Shown: positions 24,917 to 34,268 of the stretch, piece after piece | Numbering within the stretch: the stretch's first letter is position 1 | Layout: each line of letters starts with the position of its first letter | Source: Streptomyces sp. WZ.A104 | GTDB lineage: Bacteria > Actinomycetota > Actinomycetes > Streptomycetales > Streptomycetaceae | DNA: 64,000 nucleotides | Assembly: GCF_002382885.1 (NCBI RefSeq) | Contig: NZ_NWVL01000040.1 | Coordinates: 1 to 64,000, forward strand | Direction: 5' to 3' | Program-made: the position numbers and the translations under genes | Notes under the pieces: model-generated | Told to the model about the DNA's origin: nothing | The model's database searches: none | What the model saw: only the letters and a program-made list of their open reading frames with translations

Positions 24917-25768
24917 CTACAGCCGCTCGGCCAGCGCCGCCAGGAACGCGACCACGGCGGCCGGGCCCGGCACCGACAGGTCGGCGCGCTCGGCCAGTTC
25001 GGGCACCTCGGCGCTGCCGCTGCACACCAGCAGGCCGGGGATGCCGTCCGGGCCCCCCGACCGCAGCTTCTCCACCGCGGCGAACGCGGCGAGGTCCCCG
25101 AGGTCGTCGCCCGCGTACACCACGGACTCGGCGTCCAGCTCCGTCACGTAGTCCGCCAGGGCGACGCCCTTGTCCATGCCCGGCGGCCTCAACTCCAGTA
25201 CCAGGCGGCCGGGTTCGACGATCAGCCCGTGCCGCGCGGCCAGCTCGCCCAGGGGGCCGCGCAGCGCTTCGAAGGCCGCCTGCGGGTCCTTGGCTCGCCG
25301 GGTGTGGACGGCGACGGCCTGCCCCTTCTCCTCGATCCAGGTGCCGCGCCAGGCGCCGAACTCGTGGAGTACGCCGGGTAGTTCGGCGCGCACGGCGCTG
25401 ACGCCGGGGTGCGGGGCGGGGGCGTGGACGGTGCCGGTCACGGCGTCCCAGCGCTCGGCGCCGTAATGTCCGAGAACGACGAGGTGCTCCAGGCCGGGGA
25501 CGCCCGCGAAGCCGCCGTGGCGCACCGCGACGCCCGCCGGGCGGCCGGTGATCACGGCGATGGAGGCGACCTTCGGCGCGAGCGCGGCGAGCGCGGGCAC
25601 CGCGCCGGGGTGGGCCCGGGCCTGCTCGGGGTCCGGGACGATGTCGGCGAGCGTGCCGTCGAAGTCGAGGGCGATGACCGCGCGGTCGGGGCGGGCGAGG
25701 ACGGCGCTCAGGCCCTCGCGGCCGGCCGGGGTGGTCGGGGTCGGCAGGTGTGCGGAGTGGCTGCCCAT
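24917..25768 (-). CDS. otsB: Trehalose-6-phosphate phosphatase
   Basis: 283-aa HAD-superfamily phosphatase converting trehalose-6-phosphate to trehalose. Motif I is ALDFDGTLADIV with the nucleophile and acid/base Asp pair; motif II is VITGRPAG. The family lid/cap segment GHYGAERWD is present, and motif IV is VYAGDDLGD. It completes the OtsAB pathway with the plus-strand otsA at 20086. Confidence 0.93.
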   Translation of the reverse strand: MGSHSAHLPTPTTPAGREGLSAVLARPDRAVIALDFDGTLADIVPDPEQARAHPGAVPALAALAPKVASIAVITGRPAGVAVRHGGFAGVPGLEHLVVLGHYGAERWDAVTGTVHAPAPHPGVSAVRAELPGVLHEFGAWRGTWIEEKGQAVAVHTRRAKDPQAAFEALRGPLGELAARHGLIVEPGRLVLELRPPGMDKGVALADYVTELDAESVVYAGDDLGDLAAFAAVEKLRSGGPDGIPGLLVCSGSAEVPELAERADLSVPGPAAVVAFLAALAERL

Positions 25769-25848
25769 GCTGCGACCCTAACGCCGTGCGGCGGGTGGCG
25801 ACCTCCCTTCCGATGACGGAAGCGAAAACACGTTGGCTCACTTGATCT

Positions 25849-26068
25849 TCAACCTGTGCGGCGGGTCCCGCCCACGGCCAGCAGCGCCAGGGCCGTCAGG
25901 GCCGCGCCGATCCACAGCACGCTCGTCGTACCGATGCCGTTGACCGCCAGGCCGCCGATGAGCGCGCCGAGCTCGATGGAGAGGTTGAACGCGGAGACGT
26001 ACAGCGAGGTGGCGCCCTCGGCGGTGTCCGGCGCCGCGTCGAGTATCCAGGTCTTGGTGCCGAAGACT
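25849..26068 (-). pseudogene. C-terminal remnant of an MFS transporter
   Basis: The minus strand reads TKTWILDAAPDTAEGATSLY, then VSAFNLSIELGALIGGLAVN, GIGTTSVLWIGAALTALALL and a short basic tail before the TGA at 25849. This is the last one to two helices of an AraJ-like major facilitator. Similarity stops abruptly near 26068 with no start codon, so the 5' nine-tenths has been deleted. The gap to the DUF3263 gene is only about 35 bp. Confidence 0.8.
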
Positions 26069-26103
26069 CTCCGACCGCGTCAGCGGCGGGGCCTCCGGCC
26101 CGG

Positions 26104-26379
26104 TCAGCGGCGGCCGCGTCTCGCGTCGCGCACGCGCCGCAGCCTGTTCACCGTGACCGGGTCCTCCCGCAGGGCCCGCTCGTCGTCGATCAGCGCGTTC
26201 AGCAGCTGGTAGTAGCGGACCGGCGAGATCGCGAGCTCCTCCCGGATCGCCCGCTCCTTGGCGCCCGGCCCTGCCCAGGACCGCCGCTCCAGGGCGAGCA
26301 GTGCCCTCTCCCGTACGGACAGCGCAGCGGAACCGGGACCGGGCTCGGTGCCGCGGTTGTCGTTGTCGGGGGCGGTCAT
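26104..26379 (-). CDS. DUF3263 domain protein (small helix-turn-helix-like)
   Basis: 91-aa protein. The DUF3263 core covers about residues 18-75 (ALSVRERALLALERRSW, then GAKERAIREELAISPVRYYQLLNALIDD), an actinobacterial domain resembling a sigma-region-4/helix-turn-helix segment. The tail is very basic (RRVRDARRGRR). The ATG at 26379 is chosen; an upstream in-frame ATG at 26415 would sit 8 bp from the preceding stop. A DNA-binding role is inferred only. Confidence 0.8.
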   Translation of the reverse strand: MTAPDNDNRGTEPGPGSAALSVRERALLALERRSWAGPGAKERAIREELAISPVRYYQLLNALIDDERALREDPVTVNRLRRVRDARRGRR

Positions 26380-26422
26380 ATCAACCAACCTAACGCCCAC
26401 CCCCGACAACGACACCGACCGA

Positions 26423-27703
26423 CTACTCCGCCGCCTCCGCCTGCGTCGCCTCGGCGGATATCCCGCCGAGCACGCTCTCGGGGTTGCTGCCCGGGGCGAC
26501 CGCCTCGCCGATCTTCCTCTTGACCGCGTCGCTGACCGTGGCCCAGGACGTCTTGCCGAAGGGGGGCAGCGTCGAGTTCGGCAGGGCCGCCAGGAACTCG
26601 TGCAGCTTCTTGTGCTTCTTGTCCGACTCCATCGCGGCGGAGGCGCTGCCCGTGACCGGGAGCAGGTCGTACTCCTCGGCGAAGGCGAGGACGTTCTCGT
26701 CGGTGTAGGCGTAGTCGAGGAACTTGCCGATCTCCTTGCGGTGACCGTTCTGCTTGAAGCCCATCATCCAGTCGGCGACGCCCATGGAGCCCGTGGTCGG
26801 CCCGTCGGCGCCGGGCAGCGGGACCATGCCGACCTTGACGCCCTTGGCCTCGGCCTCGTCCATCAGCGTGGGGTGGCCGTTGAGCATGCCGACCTTGCCC
26901 TCGGTGAACGCCTCGAACGCCTTGGCCCGGTCGAGCTTGGCCGGTGCGACGGGGCCGGTGAGGCCCTTGCCGACCAGGTTGTCCCGGAGCCAGCGGAAGG
27001 TGTTGATGTTCGCGGCCGAGTCGATGTCGTACGCGCCGACCTCGTCCGTGTAGCCGCCGCCACCGCTGAGCAGCCACATGAGGGTCTCGGCCTGGGCCTC
27101 CTCCTGCCCGAGCGGCAGGGCGAAGGGGTAGTCGACGCCCTTCGCCTTGAGCGCGGCGGCGCCGGCGGCGATGTCGTCCCAGGTCTCGGGGGCGTCCAGG
27201 CCCGCCTGGTCGAAGAGCTTCTCGTTGTAGAAGAGCAGCCGGGTGCTGGCGACGAAGGGCATCCCGTAGAGGGTGCCGTCGACCCGGCCGGCGTCGGTGA
27301 GCGAGGGAAGGAAGTTCGCCGTGGTGCGGATGGCGAGCGTCTCGTCGGCGGTGTAGAGCTTGCCGTCCTTGGCGTAGTCGGCGTACGCGCCGATCTGGGC
27401 GATGTCCGGGGCCTTGCCGGCCTTGACCATCTCGGCGACCTCGCGGTCGACGTCCTTCCAGGAGAGGACGGTGACATCGACCTTGATGCCGGGGTGCTCC
27501 TCCTCGAAGCCCGCCGCGACCCCGCTCCAGTACTTCTCGGAGCTGTTGGCCGGGCCGGTGCCGTAGTCGGCGGCGACCAGCTTCAGGGTCACGTCGCCCG
27601 ATTCGCTCTCACCGCCGCCACAGGCAGACAACGTTGCCGTCATTCCCAGCGCGGCCACCACCGCGGTCAGACCCAAAAAGCGCCGCTGCACAGCCTCGCC
27701 CAT
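26423..27703 (-). CDS. Sugar ABC transporter substrate-binding lipoprotein
   Basis: 426-aa family 1 extracellular solute-binding protein. A signal peptide ends in the lipobox LSAC (about residues 25-28), so it is lipid-anchored outside the membrane. The mature protein has the usual alternation of binding-protein segments (SWKDVDREVAEMVKAGKAPD, YGMPFVASTRLLFYNEKLFD, and a Trp-rich binding face DWMMGFKQ). No permease or ATPase gene adjoins. It faces nagK-nagA across an intergenic region with two DasR-like sites, so an amino-sugar ligand is a reasonable guess but unproven. Confidence 0.88.
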   Translation of the reverse strand: MGEAVQRRFLGLTAVVAALGMTATLSACGGGESESGDVTLKLVAADYGTGPANSSEKYWSGVAAGFEEEHPGIKVDVTVLSWKDVDREVAEMVKAGKAPDIAQIGAYADYAKDGKLYTADETLAIRTTANFLPSLTDAGRVDGTLYGMPFVASTRLLFYNEKLFDQAGLDAPETWDDIAAGAAALKAKGVDYPFALPLGQEEAQAETLMWLLSGGGGYTDEVGAYDIDSAANINTFRWLRDNLVGKGLTGPVAPAKLDRAKAFEAFTEGKVGMLNGHPTLMDEAEAKGVKVGMVPLPGADGPTTGSMGVADWMMGFKQNGHRKEIGKFLDYAYTDENVLAFAEEYDLLPVTGSASAAMESDKKHKKLHEFLAALPNSTLPPFGKTSWATVSDAVKRKIGEAVAPGSNPESVLGGISAEATQAEAAE

Positions 27704-27931
27704 CCTCGTTGATCGCCTTGCTCACGGGCGGTGCTCCTGGCGTCGCCCACGGCCGTTCCTGTCGGTCGCGGCACCGCCAGCTGTCCTGGCACCGTCCGGA
27801 TGAACTGCGATTTTCCCCCATCGCCGAGGCGGCGGTCTACACCATCGGAGTATCGCTTCGGCAACGTATACGGGCTCTGGAGGCCACAACTGGCGCACGG
27901 TTACTGGCAGTCGGGGACCCGCACCCCGTAT

Positions 27932-27947
27932 CTTGGTCCAGACCTTT
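27932..27947. promoter_or_regulatory. DasR-responsive element (dre)-like site 1
   Basis: CTTGGTCCAGACCTTT matches 11 of 16 positions of the dre consensus ACTGGTCTAGACCACT, including the TGGTC and AGACC cores. It lies between the divergent binding-protein and nagK genes. Confidence 0.65.
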
Positions 27948-28053
27948 GGTCCGGATTCCCCCCGATCCTGGTTTCCATTTCGTCGCTTTACGGCACAAAA
28001 AGCCCCGCCTTCACTCGTCCATCATTTTGTATGGATGCGCAACAAACAGTGCT

Positions 28054-28069
28054 AGTGGACTAGACCTTT
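28054..28069. promoter_or_regulatory. DasR-responsive element (dre)-like site 2
   Basis: AGTGGACTAGACCTTT closely matches the dre consensus ASTGGTCTAGACCAST, including the CTAGACC core. It is 28 bp upstream of the nagK start, a position suited to repression by the N-acetylglucosamine regulator DasR. Confidence 0.75.
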
Positions 28070-28096
28070 TGGAGTCGGCGGGCGAAACTGTCTTCC

Positions 28097-29029
28097 GTGA
28101 GACATGTCATCGCCCTCGATGTGGGCGGCACCGGAATGAAGGCCGCACTGGTCGGGGCCGACGGCACGCTGCTCCACCAGGCGCGGCGGGCCACCGGCCG
28201 GAAGCGCGGCGCCGACGCGGTCGTCGAGACCATCCTCGGATTCGCCGCGGAGCTTCGCGCCCACGGCGAGGAACACTTCGGCCAGAGCGCCGTCGCCGCG
28301 GGCGTCGCCGTACCCGGCATCGTCGACGCCGAGCAGGGGATCGCGGTCTACGCGGCGAACCTGGGCTGGCGCGACGTACCGCTGCGCGCCCTGCTCGGTG
28401 AGCGGCTCGGCGGCATCCCGGTCGCCCTCGGCCACGACGTCCGTACCGGCGGGCTCGCCGAGGGCCGCATCGGCGCCGGGCGCGGCGCGGACCGCTTCCT
28501 GTTCGTCCCGCTGGGCACCGGGATCGCCGGGGCCATCGGCATCGCGGGCGCCATCGAGGCGGGTGCCCACGGGTACGCGGGCGAGATCGGGCACATCGTG
28601 GTCCGCCCGGACGGCCCGGAATGCGGCTGCGGCCAGCGCGGCTGTCTGGAGACCCTGGCCTCCGCGTCCGCCGTGAGCCGGGCCTGGGCCACCGCCTCCG
28701 GGGACCCCGAGGCGGACGCCGCGGACTGCGCGAAGGCCGTCGAGTCGGGCGACCCGGCGGCGGTCGAGGTCTGGCACAACGCCGTCGACGCGCTCACCTC
28801 GGGCCTCGTCACCGCGCTCACCCTGCTGGACCCCCGCAAAATCATCATCGGTGGCGGGCTCGCCGAGGCCGGGGAAACCTTGTTCACACCACTGCGTGCG
28901 GCCGTCGAGGAACGCGTCACGTTCCAGAAGCTGCCCCACATCGTCCCGGCGGCCCTCGGGGACACCGCCGGATGCCTGGGCGCGGGGCTGCTCGCCTGGG
29001 ATCTACTCTCCACGGAGGTTTCCGCCTGA
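28097..29029 (+). CDS. nagK: ROK-family sugar kinase, probable N-acetylglucosamine kinase
   Basis: 310-aa ROK kinase. The phosphate-binding ALDVGGTGMKAALVG is at the N-terminus, AGEIGHIVV lies near residue 160, and the ROK zinc motif is CGCGQRGCLE. It overlaps nagA by one base (TGATG), and a DasR-like site lies just upstream. The pair therefore converts N-acetylglucosamine to its 6-phosphate and then deacetylates it. Glucose kinase activity cannot be excluded from sequence. The start is GTG at 28097. Confidence 0.88.
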   Translation: MRHVIALDVGGTGMKAALVGADGTLLHQARRATGRKRGADAVVETILGFAAELRAHGEEHFGQSAVAAGVAVPGIVDAEQGIAVYAANLGWRDVPLRALLGERLGGIPVALGHDVRTGGLAEGRIGAGRGADRFLFVPLGTGIAGAIGIAGAIEAGAHGYAGEIGHIVVRPDGPECGCGQRGCLETLASASAVSRAWATASGDPEADAADCAKAVESGDPAAVEVWHNAVDALTSGLVTALTLLDPRKIIIGGGLAEAGETLFTPLRAAVEERVTFQKLPHIVPAALGDTAGCLGAGLLAWDLLSTEVSA

Positions 29030-30186
29030 TGGCCGGACGCGCAGCAGACAGCACCGTTCTCGCCGGCGCCCGGGTGGTGCTCCCCACCGGCACCGTCGAG
29101 GACGGCCGGGTGACCGTCGAGGGCACCCGGATCGCCGGCTCCGCGCCGGAGGGCGCCCGGACCGTCGACCTCTCCGGCCACTGGGTGGTCCCCGGCTTCG
29201 TGGACATGCACAACCACGGCGGCGGCGGGGCCTCCTTCACCTCCGGCACCGTTGACGAGGTCCTCACCGGCATCCGTACGCACCGCGAGCACGGCACCAC
29301 CACCCTGGTCGCCTCCACCGTCACCGGCGAGATGGACTTCCTCGCCCGGCGCGCGGGCGTCCTGTCCGAACTGGTCGAGCAGGGCGACCTGGCCGGAATC
29401 CACTTCGAGGGCCCTTTCATCTCGCCGTGCCGCAAGGGCGCCCACAGCGAGGCGCTGCTGCGCGACCCGGACCCGGCCGAGGTCCGCAAGCTGCTGGACG
29501 CGGCCCGCGGCACCGCCCGGATGTTCACCCTGGCCACCGAGCTGCCCGGCGGCATCGACTCGGTGCGGCTCCTCGCCGAGCACGGGGTCATCGCGGCCAT
29601 CGGCCACACGGACGCGACGTACGAGCAGACCGTCGAGGCCATCGACGCGGGCGCGACCGTCGCCACGCACCTGTTCAACGCGATGCCGCCGCTCGCCCAC
29701 CGCGAGCCCGGCCCGATCGCCGCCCTCCTGGAGGACGACCGGATCACGGTCGAGCTGATCAACGACGGCACCCACCTGCACCCGGCGGTCCTGGAGCTGG
29801 CCTACCGCCACAAGGGCGCGGGCCGGGTCGCGCTGATCACCGACGCGATGGACGCGGCGGGCTTCGGCGACGGCGAGTACCAGCTCGGCCCGCTCGCGGT
29901 CGAGGTCACCGACGGTGTGGCCCGGCTGGTGGAGGGCGGCTCGATCGCGGGCTCCACGCTCACCCTGGACACCGCGTTCCGGCGGGCCGTCACCATCGAC
30001 GAGATCCCCGTCGAGGACGTCGTCCGGTCCATCTCCGCCAACCCCGCGCGGCTGCTCGGCGTCTACGACCGGGTCGGTTCGCTGGACCCGGGCAAGGACG
30101 CCGACCTGGTCGTCCTCGACGAGGACTTCGTCCTCAAGGGCGTCATGCGGCAGGGCGAGTGGATCGTCGAGCCCAAGTCGGACTAG
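29029..30186 (+). CDS. nagA: N-acetylglucosamine-6-phosphate deacetylase
   Basis: 385-aa amidohydrolase producing glucosamine-6-phosphate and acetate. The metal site begins GFVDMHNHGGGG (HxH). GIHFEGPFISP carries the metal-binding Glu, and the catalytic Asp lies in LITDAMDAAGFGDGEY. His residues in IGHTDATYEQ and VATHLFNAM complete the site. The ATG overlaps the nagK stop (TGATG), so translation is coupled. A clear terminator follows. Confidence 0.95.
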   Translation: MAGRAADSTVLAGARVVLPTGTVEDGRVTVEGTRIAGSAPEGARTVDLSGHWVVPGFVDMHNHGGGGASFTSGTVDEVLTGIRTHREHGTTTLVASTVTGEMDFLARRAGVLSELVEQGDLAGIHFEGPFISPCRKGAHSEALLRDPDPAEVRKLLDAARGTARMFTLATELPGGIDSVRLLAEHGVIAAIGHTDATYEQTVEAIDAGATVATHLFNAMPPLAHREPGPIAALLEDDRITVELINDGTHLHPAVLELAYRHKGAGRVALITDAMDAAGFGDGEYQLGPLAVEVTDGVARLVEGGSIAGSTLTLDTAFRRAVTIDEIPVEDVVRSISANPARLLGVYDRVGSLDPGKDADLVVLDEDFVLKGVMRQGEWIVEPKSD

Positions 30187-30221
30187 TCCGCCTAGCCTGA
30201 CCAGGCCGACGGGTAACGAAG

Positions 30222-30265
30222 CGATGGCGGTCGGCGCCCGGCACTGGGCCGACCGCCATCGTTTT
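30222..30265 (+). terminator. Rho-independent terminator after nagA
   Basis: The stem CGATGGCGGTCGG pairs with CCGACCGCCATCG and is followed by TTTT. It is 36 bp past the nagA stop. Confidence 0.92.
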
Positions 30266-30343
30266 GACATGATCATCAGAAGCGCGTGCCGCAGCGAGGC
30301 GCGCACCACTGGGGCCATGCACCCGAGGGAGGGACCGGCAGAG

Positions 30344-31270
30344 GTGATCCTGACCGTCACTCTGAACACCGCGCTGGACGTGACGTACACCGTCGACGCG
30401 CTCGTCCCGCACAGCAGCCACCGGGTCGGCGAGGTCATCGAACGCCCCGGCGGCAAAGGCCTCAACGTCGCCCGGGTCCTCGGCGCGCTCGGCCACGAGG
30501 CCGTCGTCACCGGCTTCGCCGGAGGCCCCACCGGAGACGTCCTGCGCTCCCTGCTCGCCCCGCTCCCACCGCGCGACGCGCTCGTCCCGGTCGCCGGGAA
30601 CACCCGCCGCACGCTCGCCGTCACCGACCGCTCGACCGGTGACACCACCCAGCTCAACGAGCCCGGACCGCAGGTGAGCCCCGCGGAATGGGCCGCTTTC
30701 GTGCGGACGTACGAGGAGCTCCTCGCGGAGGCCGACGCGGTCGCGCTGTGCGGCTCCCTGCCGCCCGGCATCCACGTCGGCGCCTACGCCGAGCTGGTCC
30801 GGGCCGCCCGCGCCGCCGCCGTGCCCGTCCTCCTGGACACCAGCGGCGAACCCCTGCGCCGGGGCATCGCCGCCCGCCCCGACCTGGTCAAGCCGAACGC
30901 GGAGGAGCTGGCCCGGCTGACCGGCGCCCGCGAGCCGCTGCGCGCCGCCGGGGACGCACGCCGCCGCGGGGCCCACGCGGTGATCGCCTCCCTGGGCCCG
31001 GAGGGCGTGCTCGCCGTCACCCCCGAGGGCACCTGGCGGGCCGCCCCGCCCGCCCCGGTGCGCGGCAACCCGACCGGAGCGGGCGACTCCGCGGTGGCCG
31101 GTCTGCTGTCCGCCCTGGCCGAGGGGCTGGACTGGCCGCAGCGCCTGGCCCGCGCGGTGGCCCTGTCGACGGCGACGGTGCTCGCCCCGACGGCCGGGGA
31201 GTTCGACGCGGCGGCCTACGTGGAACTGCTGCCGCGCGTACGCGTGGAGCCGCACACGCCGACGCCCTGA
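30344..31270 (+). CDS. PfkB-family hexose kinase (1-phosphofructokinase-like)
   Basis: 308-aa ribokinase-fold kinase of the LacC/FruK group. It starts VILTVTLNTALDVTYTVD. The sugar-binding GGKGLNVARVLGALG is near residue 36, GSLPPG is near residue 132, and the catalytic signature is NPTGAGDS near residue 242. The substrate is a phosphorylated hexose (fructose-1-P or tagatose-6-P type), or possibly an amino-sugar product given the nagKA neighbours. The GTG at 30344 is chosen because GAGGGAGGG lies about 10 nt upstream. Confidence 0.88.
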   Translation: MILTVTLNTALDVTYTVDALVPHSSHRVGEVIERPGGKGLNVARVLGALGHEAVVTGFAGGPTGDVLRSLLAPLPPRDALVPVAGNTRRTLAVTDRSTGDTTQLNEPGPQVSPAEWAAFVRTYEELLAEADAVALCGSLPPGIHVGAYAELVRAARAAAVPVLLDTSGEPLRRGIAARPDLVKPNAEELARLTGAREPLRAAGDARRRGAHAVIASLGPEGVLAVTPEGTWRAAPPAPVRGNPTGAGDSAVAGLLSALAEGLDWPQRLARAVALSTATVLAPTAGEFDAAAYVELLPRVRVEPHTPTP

Positions 31271-31338
31271 CCACCTGGGCGGCGATCAGGGCGTCGGTAC
31301 GGCGGGTGGCGGTCAGCCGTTCTTCTTGGCGGCTGCCG

Positions 31339-32343
31339 CTATTTGATGTGGCCCGACTTCAGCTCAAGCTGGTCGAGGTTGGCGTCGCACTCGTCGCCCG
31401 TCTCGCACGACAGCTTGAGGGTGTTGGAGCCCTTGTCGAGCTGGACGTACGCGTACGTGTTCGTCCAGCCCTTCTCCAGATCGCCCTCGGCGGCCTTCGC
31501 GAAGTTCTTCATGTTGATGGAGCGGGGCTCCTGCGCGTTGACGGTCAGGGTCGTCTTCGCGTCCTTGCCGGGCACGCCGTAGGTCACGTACAGGGTGTAC
31601 GCGCCGGCCTCGGGAACCTCGACCGTCCAGGTCGCCGAGCGGCCGACCTCGTTGAGGTTGATGTAGTTCCCGTTCGCGCCCTTGGCACCCTTGACCGTGT
31701 TGTCCAGGGAGGCCGTGCCGCCCAGCGTCAGCGTCGCCGCGTCCTGCTTCGGGAGCTCGACGGGGGTCGGGGTCGGCTCGGGCTTCTCCTCCGGCTTCTT
31801 CGACTCCTCGACCTGGCCCGCGGAGCCCTGCGAGGAGGAGGCCTCGTTGCTCTTGTCGTCCTTGTCACCGTCGTCGCCCGTGAGCAGGGCCGCGCCGATG
31901 CCGATGAGGACGACCGCGACCACGGCGACCGCCGCGATCAGGAGCGCCTTGGTGTTCGGGCCGCCGCGGCCGGGGCCGCCGTGACCGCCCTGGGCCGGGT
32001 GCTGCCCGGCGGGCGCGCCGCCGGGGTAGGTCTCGGGGGCCGCGTACTGCGGGTTCGGCCGGTTGTACTGCTGCGCGGGCTGGCCGTACTGCTGCTGGGG
32101 CGGGTAGCCGTACCCCTGCTGCGGGGGCGCCTGCGCAGGCGCCTGCTGCCCGTACTGGCGCTCACCGACGGCCCGCACCTGGTTGTACGACGTTCTGGGC
32201 ACGCCCGGCTGCGCGGCCGGACCCGGATAGCCGTAGCCGCCCTGGCCGGGCGCCTGGGCGCCTGCCGCCTGTCCGTCCGCGTACAGATAGCCGAACGGAT
32301 CGTCGTCCTCGGGCTTGCTCGCGCCGTTGTTCCCGGCCGTCAT
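31339..32343 (-). CDS. Membrane-anchored carbohydrate-binding module protein
   Basis: 334-aa protein in three parts. A cytoplasmic Gly/Pro/Gln/Tyr-rich disordered tail (about residues 1-130) is followed by one membrane helix (about 131-153, ALLIAAVAVVAVVLIGIGAA). An extracellular CBM35/CBM6-like beta-sandwich at the C-terminus contains SATWTVEVPEAGAYTLYVTY, and KLSCETGDECDANLDQLEL holds a Cys pair. It probably senses or binds cell-wall or extracellular sugar. The ATG at 32343 is preferred over one at 32364 because GAGGAG lies between them. Confidence 0.82.
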   Translation of the reverse strand: MTAGNNGASKPEDDDPFGYLYADGQAAGAQAPGQGGYGYPGPAAQPGVPRTSYNQVRAVGERQYGQQAPAQAPPQQGYGYPPQQQYGQPAQQYNRPNPQYAAPETYPGGAPAGQHPAQGGHGGPGRGGPNTKALLIAAVAVVAVVLIGIGAALLTGDDGDKDDKSNEASSSQGSAGQVEESKKPEEKPEPTPTPVELPKQDAATLTLGGTASLDNTVKGAKGANGNYINLNEVGRSATWTVEVPEAGAYTLYVTYGVPGKDAKTTLTVNAQEPRSINMKNFAKAAEGDLEKGWTNTYAYVQLDKGSNTLKLSCETGDECDANLDQLELKSGHIK

Positions 32344-32487
32344 CCCTGGGTCACTCCTCACCATGTCGCCAGCCGTCGCCGACCGGCCGAGCCTACCTCG
32401 AACGGAGCAGGGCCCGAATTGCGATCATGGGCCGGGACGGGGCCGGGAAAGCCGGTACGGGGTAGGGGAGGAACGGGGCCGTGAACG

Positions 32488-34140
32488 TCAGCCGGCCCTG
32501 CGGTGAACCTTCGACCGGGACCGTTTCTCCACGTACATCCGCTGGTCGGCGGAGCGCAGGACCTCTTCCACGGTCATCCCGCACTCGGCCCAGCCGATGC
32601 CGAAACTCGCCCCGACCCGAACGGCGCGACCGTCGACCCTTATGGGCGGAATGATGGCATTCCGCAGGCGTACGGCCAGGTCAGCGGCGTCCGCCGATCC
32701 GAGGCCGTCGGCGAGAACGACGAATTCGTCACCCCCGAGCCGGGCGACGGTGTCACCGTCCCGGACACAGGTGGTCAGCCGCCGGGCCACCTCGATGAGG
32801 ACCGCGTCACCGGTGTGATGTCCGAAACGGTCGTTGATGGACTTGAAGCCGTCGAGGTCGCAGAAGAGCACCGCGAGCCCCTTCGTCCCGTCGTCGTGCT
32901 CCGGGTCGGGGGCCACCGCGTGCACATGGTGGTCGTAGGGACCGCCGGGCAGCGCCTCCCCTTCGTACCCGTCGGCGCGGTAGCCGTGGGTGAGGGACGA
33001 CTCGACGTCCCCGTACGCCGCGTCCAGCGCCTCGATCGCGGTCGCGGCCGGGGAGTGCGGACGCCCACAGAGCCGGGCGCTGAGCCGCGACTTCAGCTCG
33101 GCGCTGTTGGGCAGCCCGGTCAGCGCGTCGTGCGAGGCGCGGTGCGCGAGGTTCAGTTCGTGGCGCTTGCGCTCCTCGATGTCCTCGACATGGGTGAGCA
33201 GGAAGCGCGGCCCGTCGGCGGCGTCCGCGACCACCGAGTTACGCAGGGAGACCCAGAGGTACGTGCCGTCACGGCGGCTCAGCCGCAGCTCGGCCCGGCC
33301 GCCCTCGGCGGAGGTACGCAGCAGGGTGCCGATGTCCTCGGGGTGGACCAGGTCGGCGAAGGAGTAGCGGCGCATGACGGAGGCCGGGCGGCCGAGCAGC
33401 CGGCACAGGGCGTCGTTGGTCCGCAGCAGCCTGCCCTGCTGGTCGCCGCCCATCTCCGCGATGGCCATCCCGCTGGGCGCGTACTCGAAGGCCTGCCGGA
33501 ACGACTCCTCGCTGGCCCGCAGCGCCTGCTGTTCGCGTTCGAGTCTGACCAGGGCGCGCTGCATGTTGGCCCGCAGCCGGGCGTTGCTGATCGCGATGGC
33601 GGCCTGGGACGCGTACATCTGGAGCGCCTCGCGCCCCCACGCTCCGGGGCGGCGCCCGTTGCGCGGCCGGTCGACGGATATGACACCGAGGAGGTCCCGG
33701 CCGCCGCCGGATGCGTACATCGGGGCGTAGAGCCGGTCCAGCGGATGCCACTCGTCCTCGAACCTGGGCTCGGGACCCTCGGTGTGCCACTGCGGCACGT
33801 CGTCGTCGAGGAGGACCCAGCCCTCGGTGTGCGGGATGAACCGGAGGTCGTCCCAGGCCTCGCCCATGGAGAGACGGCGCTCCCAGGAGGTGCGGGAGCC
33901 GACGCGGCCGGTGATGAGGGCTTCGGCGGCGGCGTTGCCCGCGAAGGCGGCGATGACGAGGTCGCCGTCGGGCCGGACCAGGTTGACGCAGCCCAGCTCG
34001 TAGCCGAGGCCCGTGACGATGCCGTCGGCCACGGACTGAAGCGTGTCCGCCAGGCTCCGCGCCGTGTTGAGATCAGCGACGGCCTGATGCAGCTGCCGCA
34101 TGGTCGCAAGGCGGACATACGGCTCCGACTCGGCCTCCAT
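32488..34140 (-). CDS. cdgB: Diguanylate cyclase with GAF and PAS domains (CdgB-like)
   Basis: 550-aa cyclic di-GMP synthase. A GAF domain (about residues 15-190) and a PAS domain (about 210-345, with LVHPEDI and a PAC tail) precede the GGDEF domain. The active site is intact (RLGGDEFVVL), and the product-inhibition I-site RDGD lies five residues upstream. Domain order and position near nagKA match S. coelicolor CdgB, a BldD-controlled developmental cyclase. The ATG at 34140 (MEAESEPY) is preferred to an upstream in-frame start. Palindromes in the upstream region may control it. Confidence 0.9.
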   Translation of the reverse strand: MEAESEPYVRLATMRQLHQAVADLNTARSLADTLQSVADGIVTGLGYELGCVNLVRPDGDLVIAAFAGNAAAEALITGRVGSRTSWERRLSMGEAWDDLRFIPHTEGWVLLDDDVPQWHTEGPEPRFEDEWHPLDRLYAPMYASGGGRDLLGVISVDRPRNGRRPGAWGREALQMYASQAAIAISNARLRANMQRALVRLEREQQALRASEESFRQAFEYAPSGMAIAEMGGDQQGRLLRTNDALCRLLGRPASVMRRYSFADLVHPEDIGTLLRTSAEGGRAELRLSRRDGTYLWVSLRNSVVADAADGPRFLLTHVEDIEERKRHELNLAHRASHDALTGLPNSAELKSRLSARLCGRPHSPAATAIEALDAAYGDVESSLTHGYRADGYEGEALPGGPYDHHVHAVAPDPEHDDGTKGLAVLFCDLDGFKSINDRFGHHTGDAVLIEVARRLTTCVRDGDTVARLGGDEFVVLADGLGSADAADLAVRLRNAIIPPIRVDGRAVRVGASFGIGWAECGMTVEEVLRSADQRMYVEKRSRSKVHRRAG

Positions 34141-34268
34141 TGCTCGCACTCCCCGAGACCTCGACAGCAACTCCAGGTTTCATATCGACGTACTTGTTTG
34201 CAGTGTCCCCGCCACTGAATCACAGTGAGCTGTGCACCCGGTACACAGGGTCAGCAGAAAATGGACTC

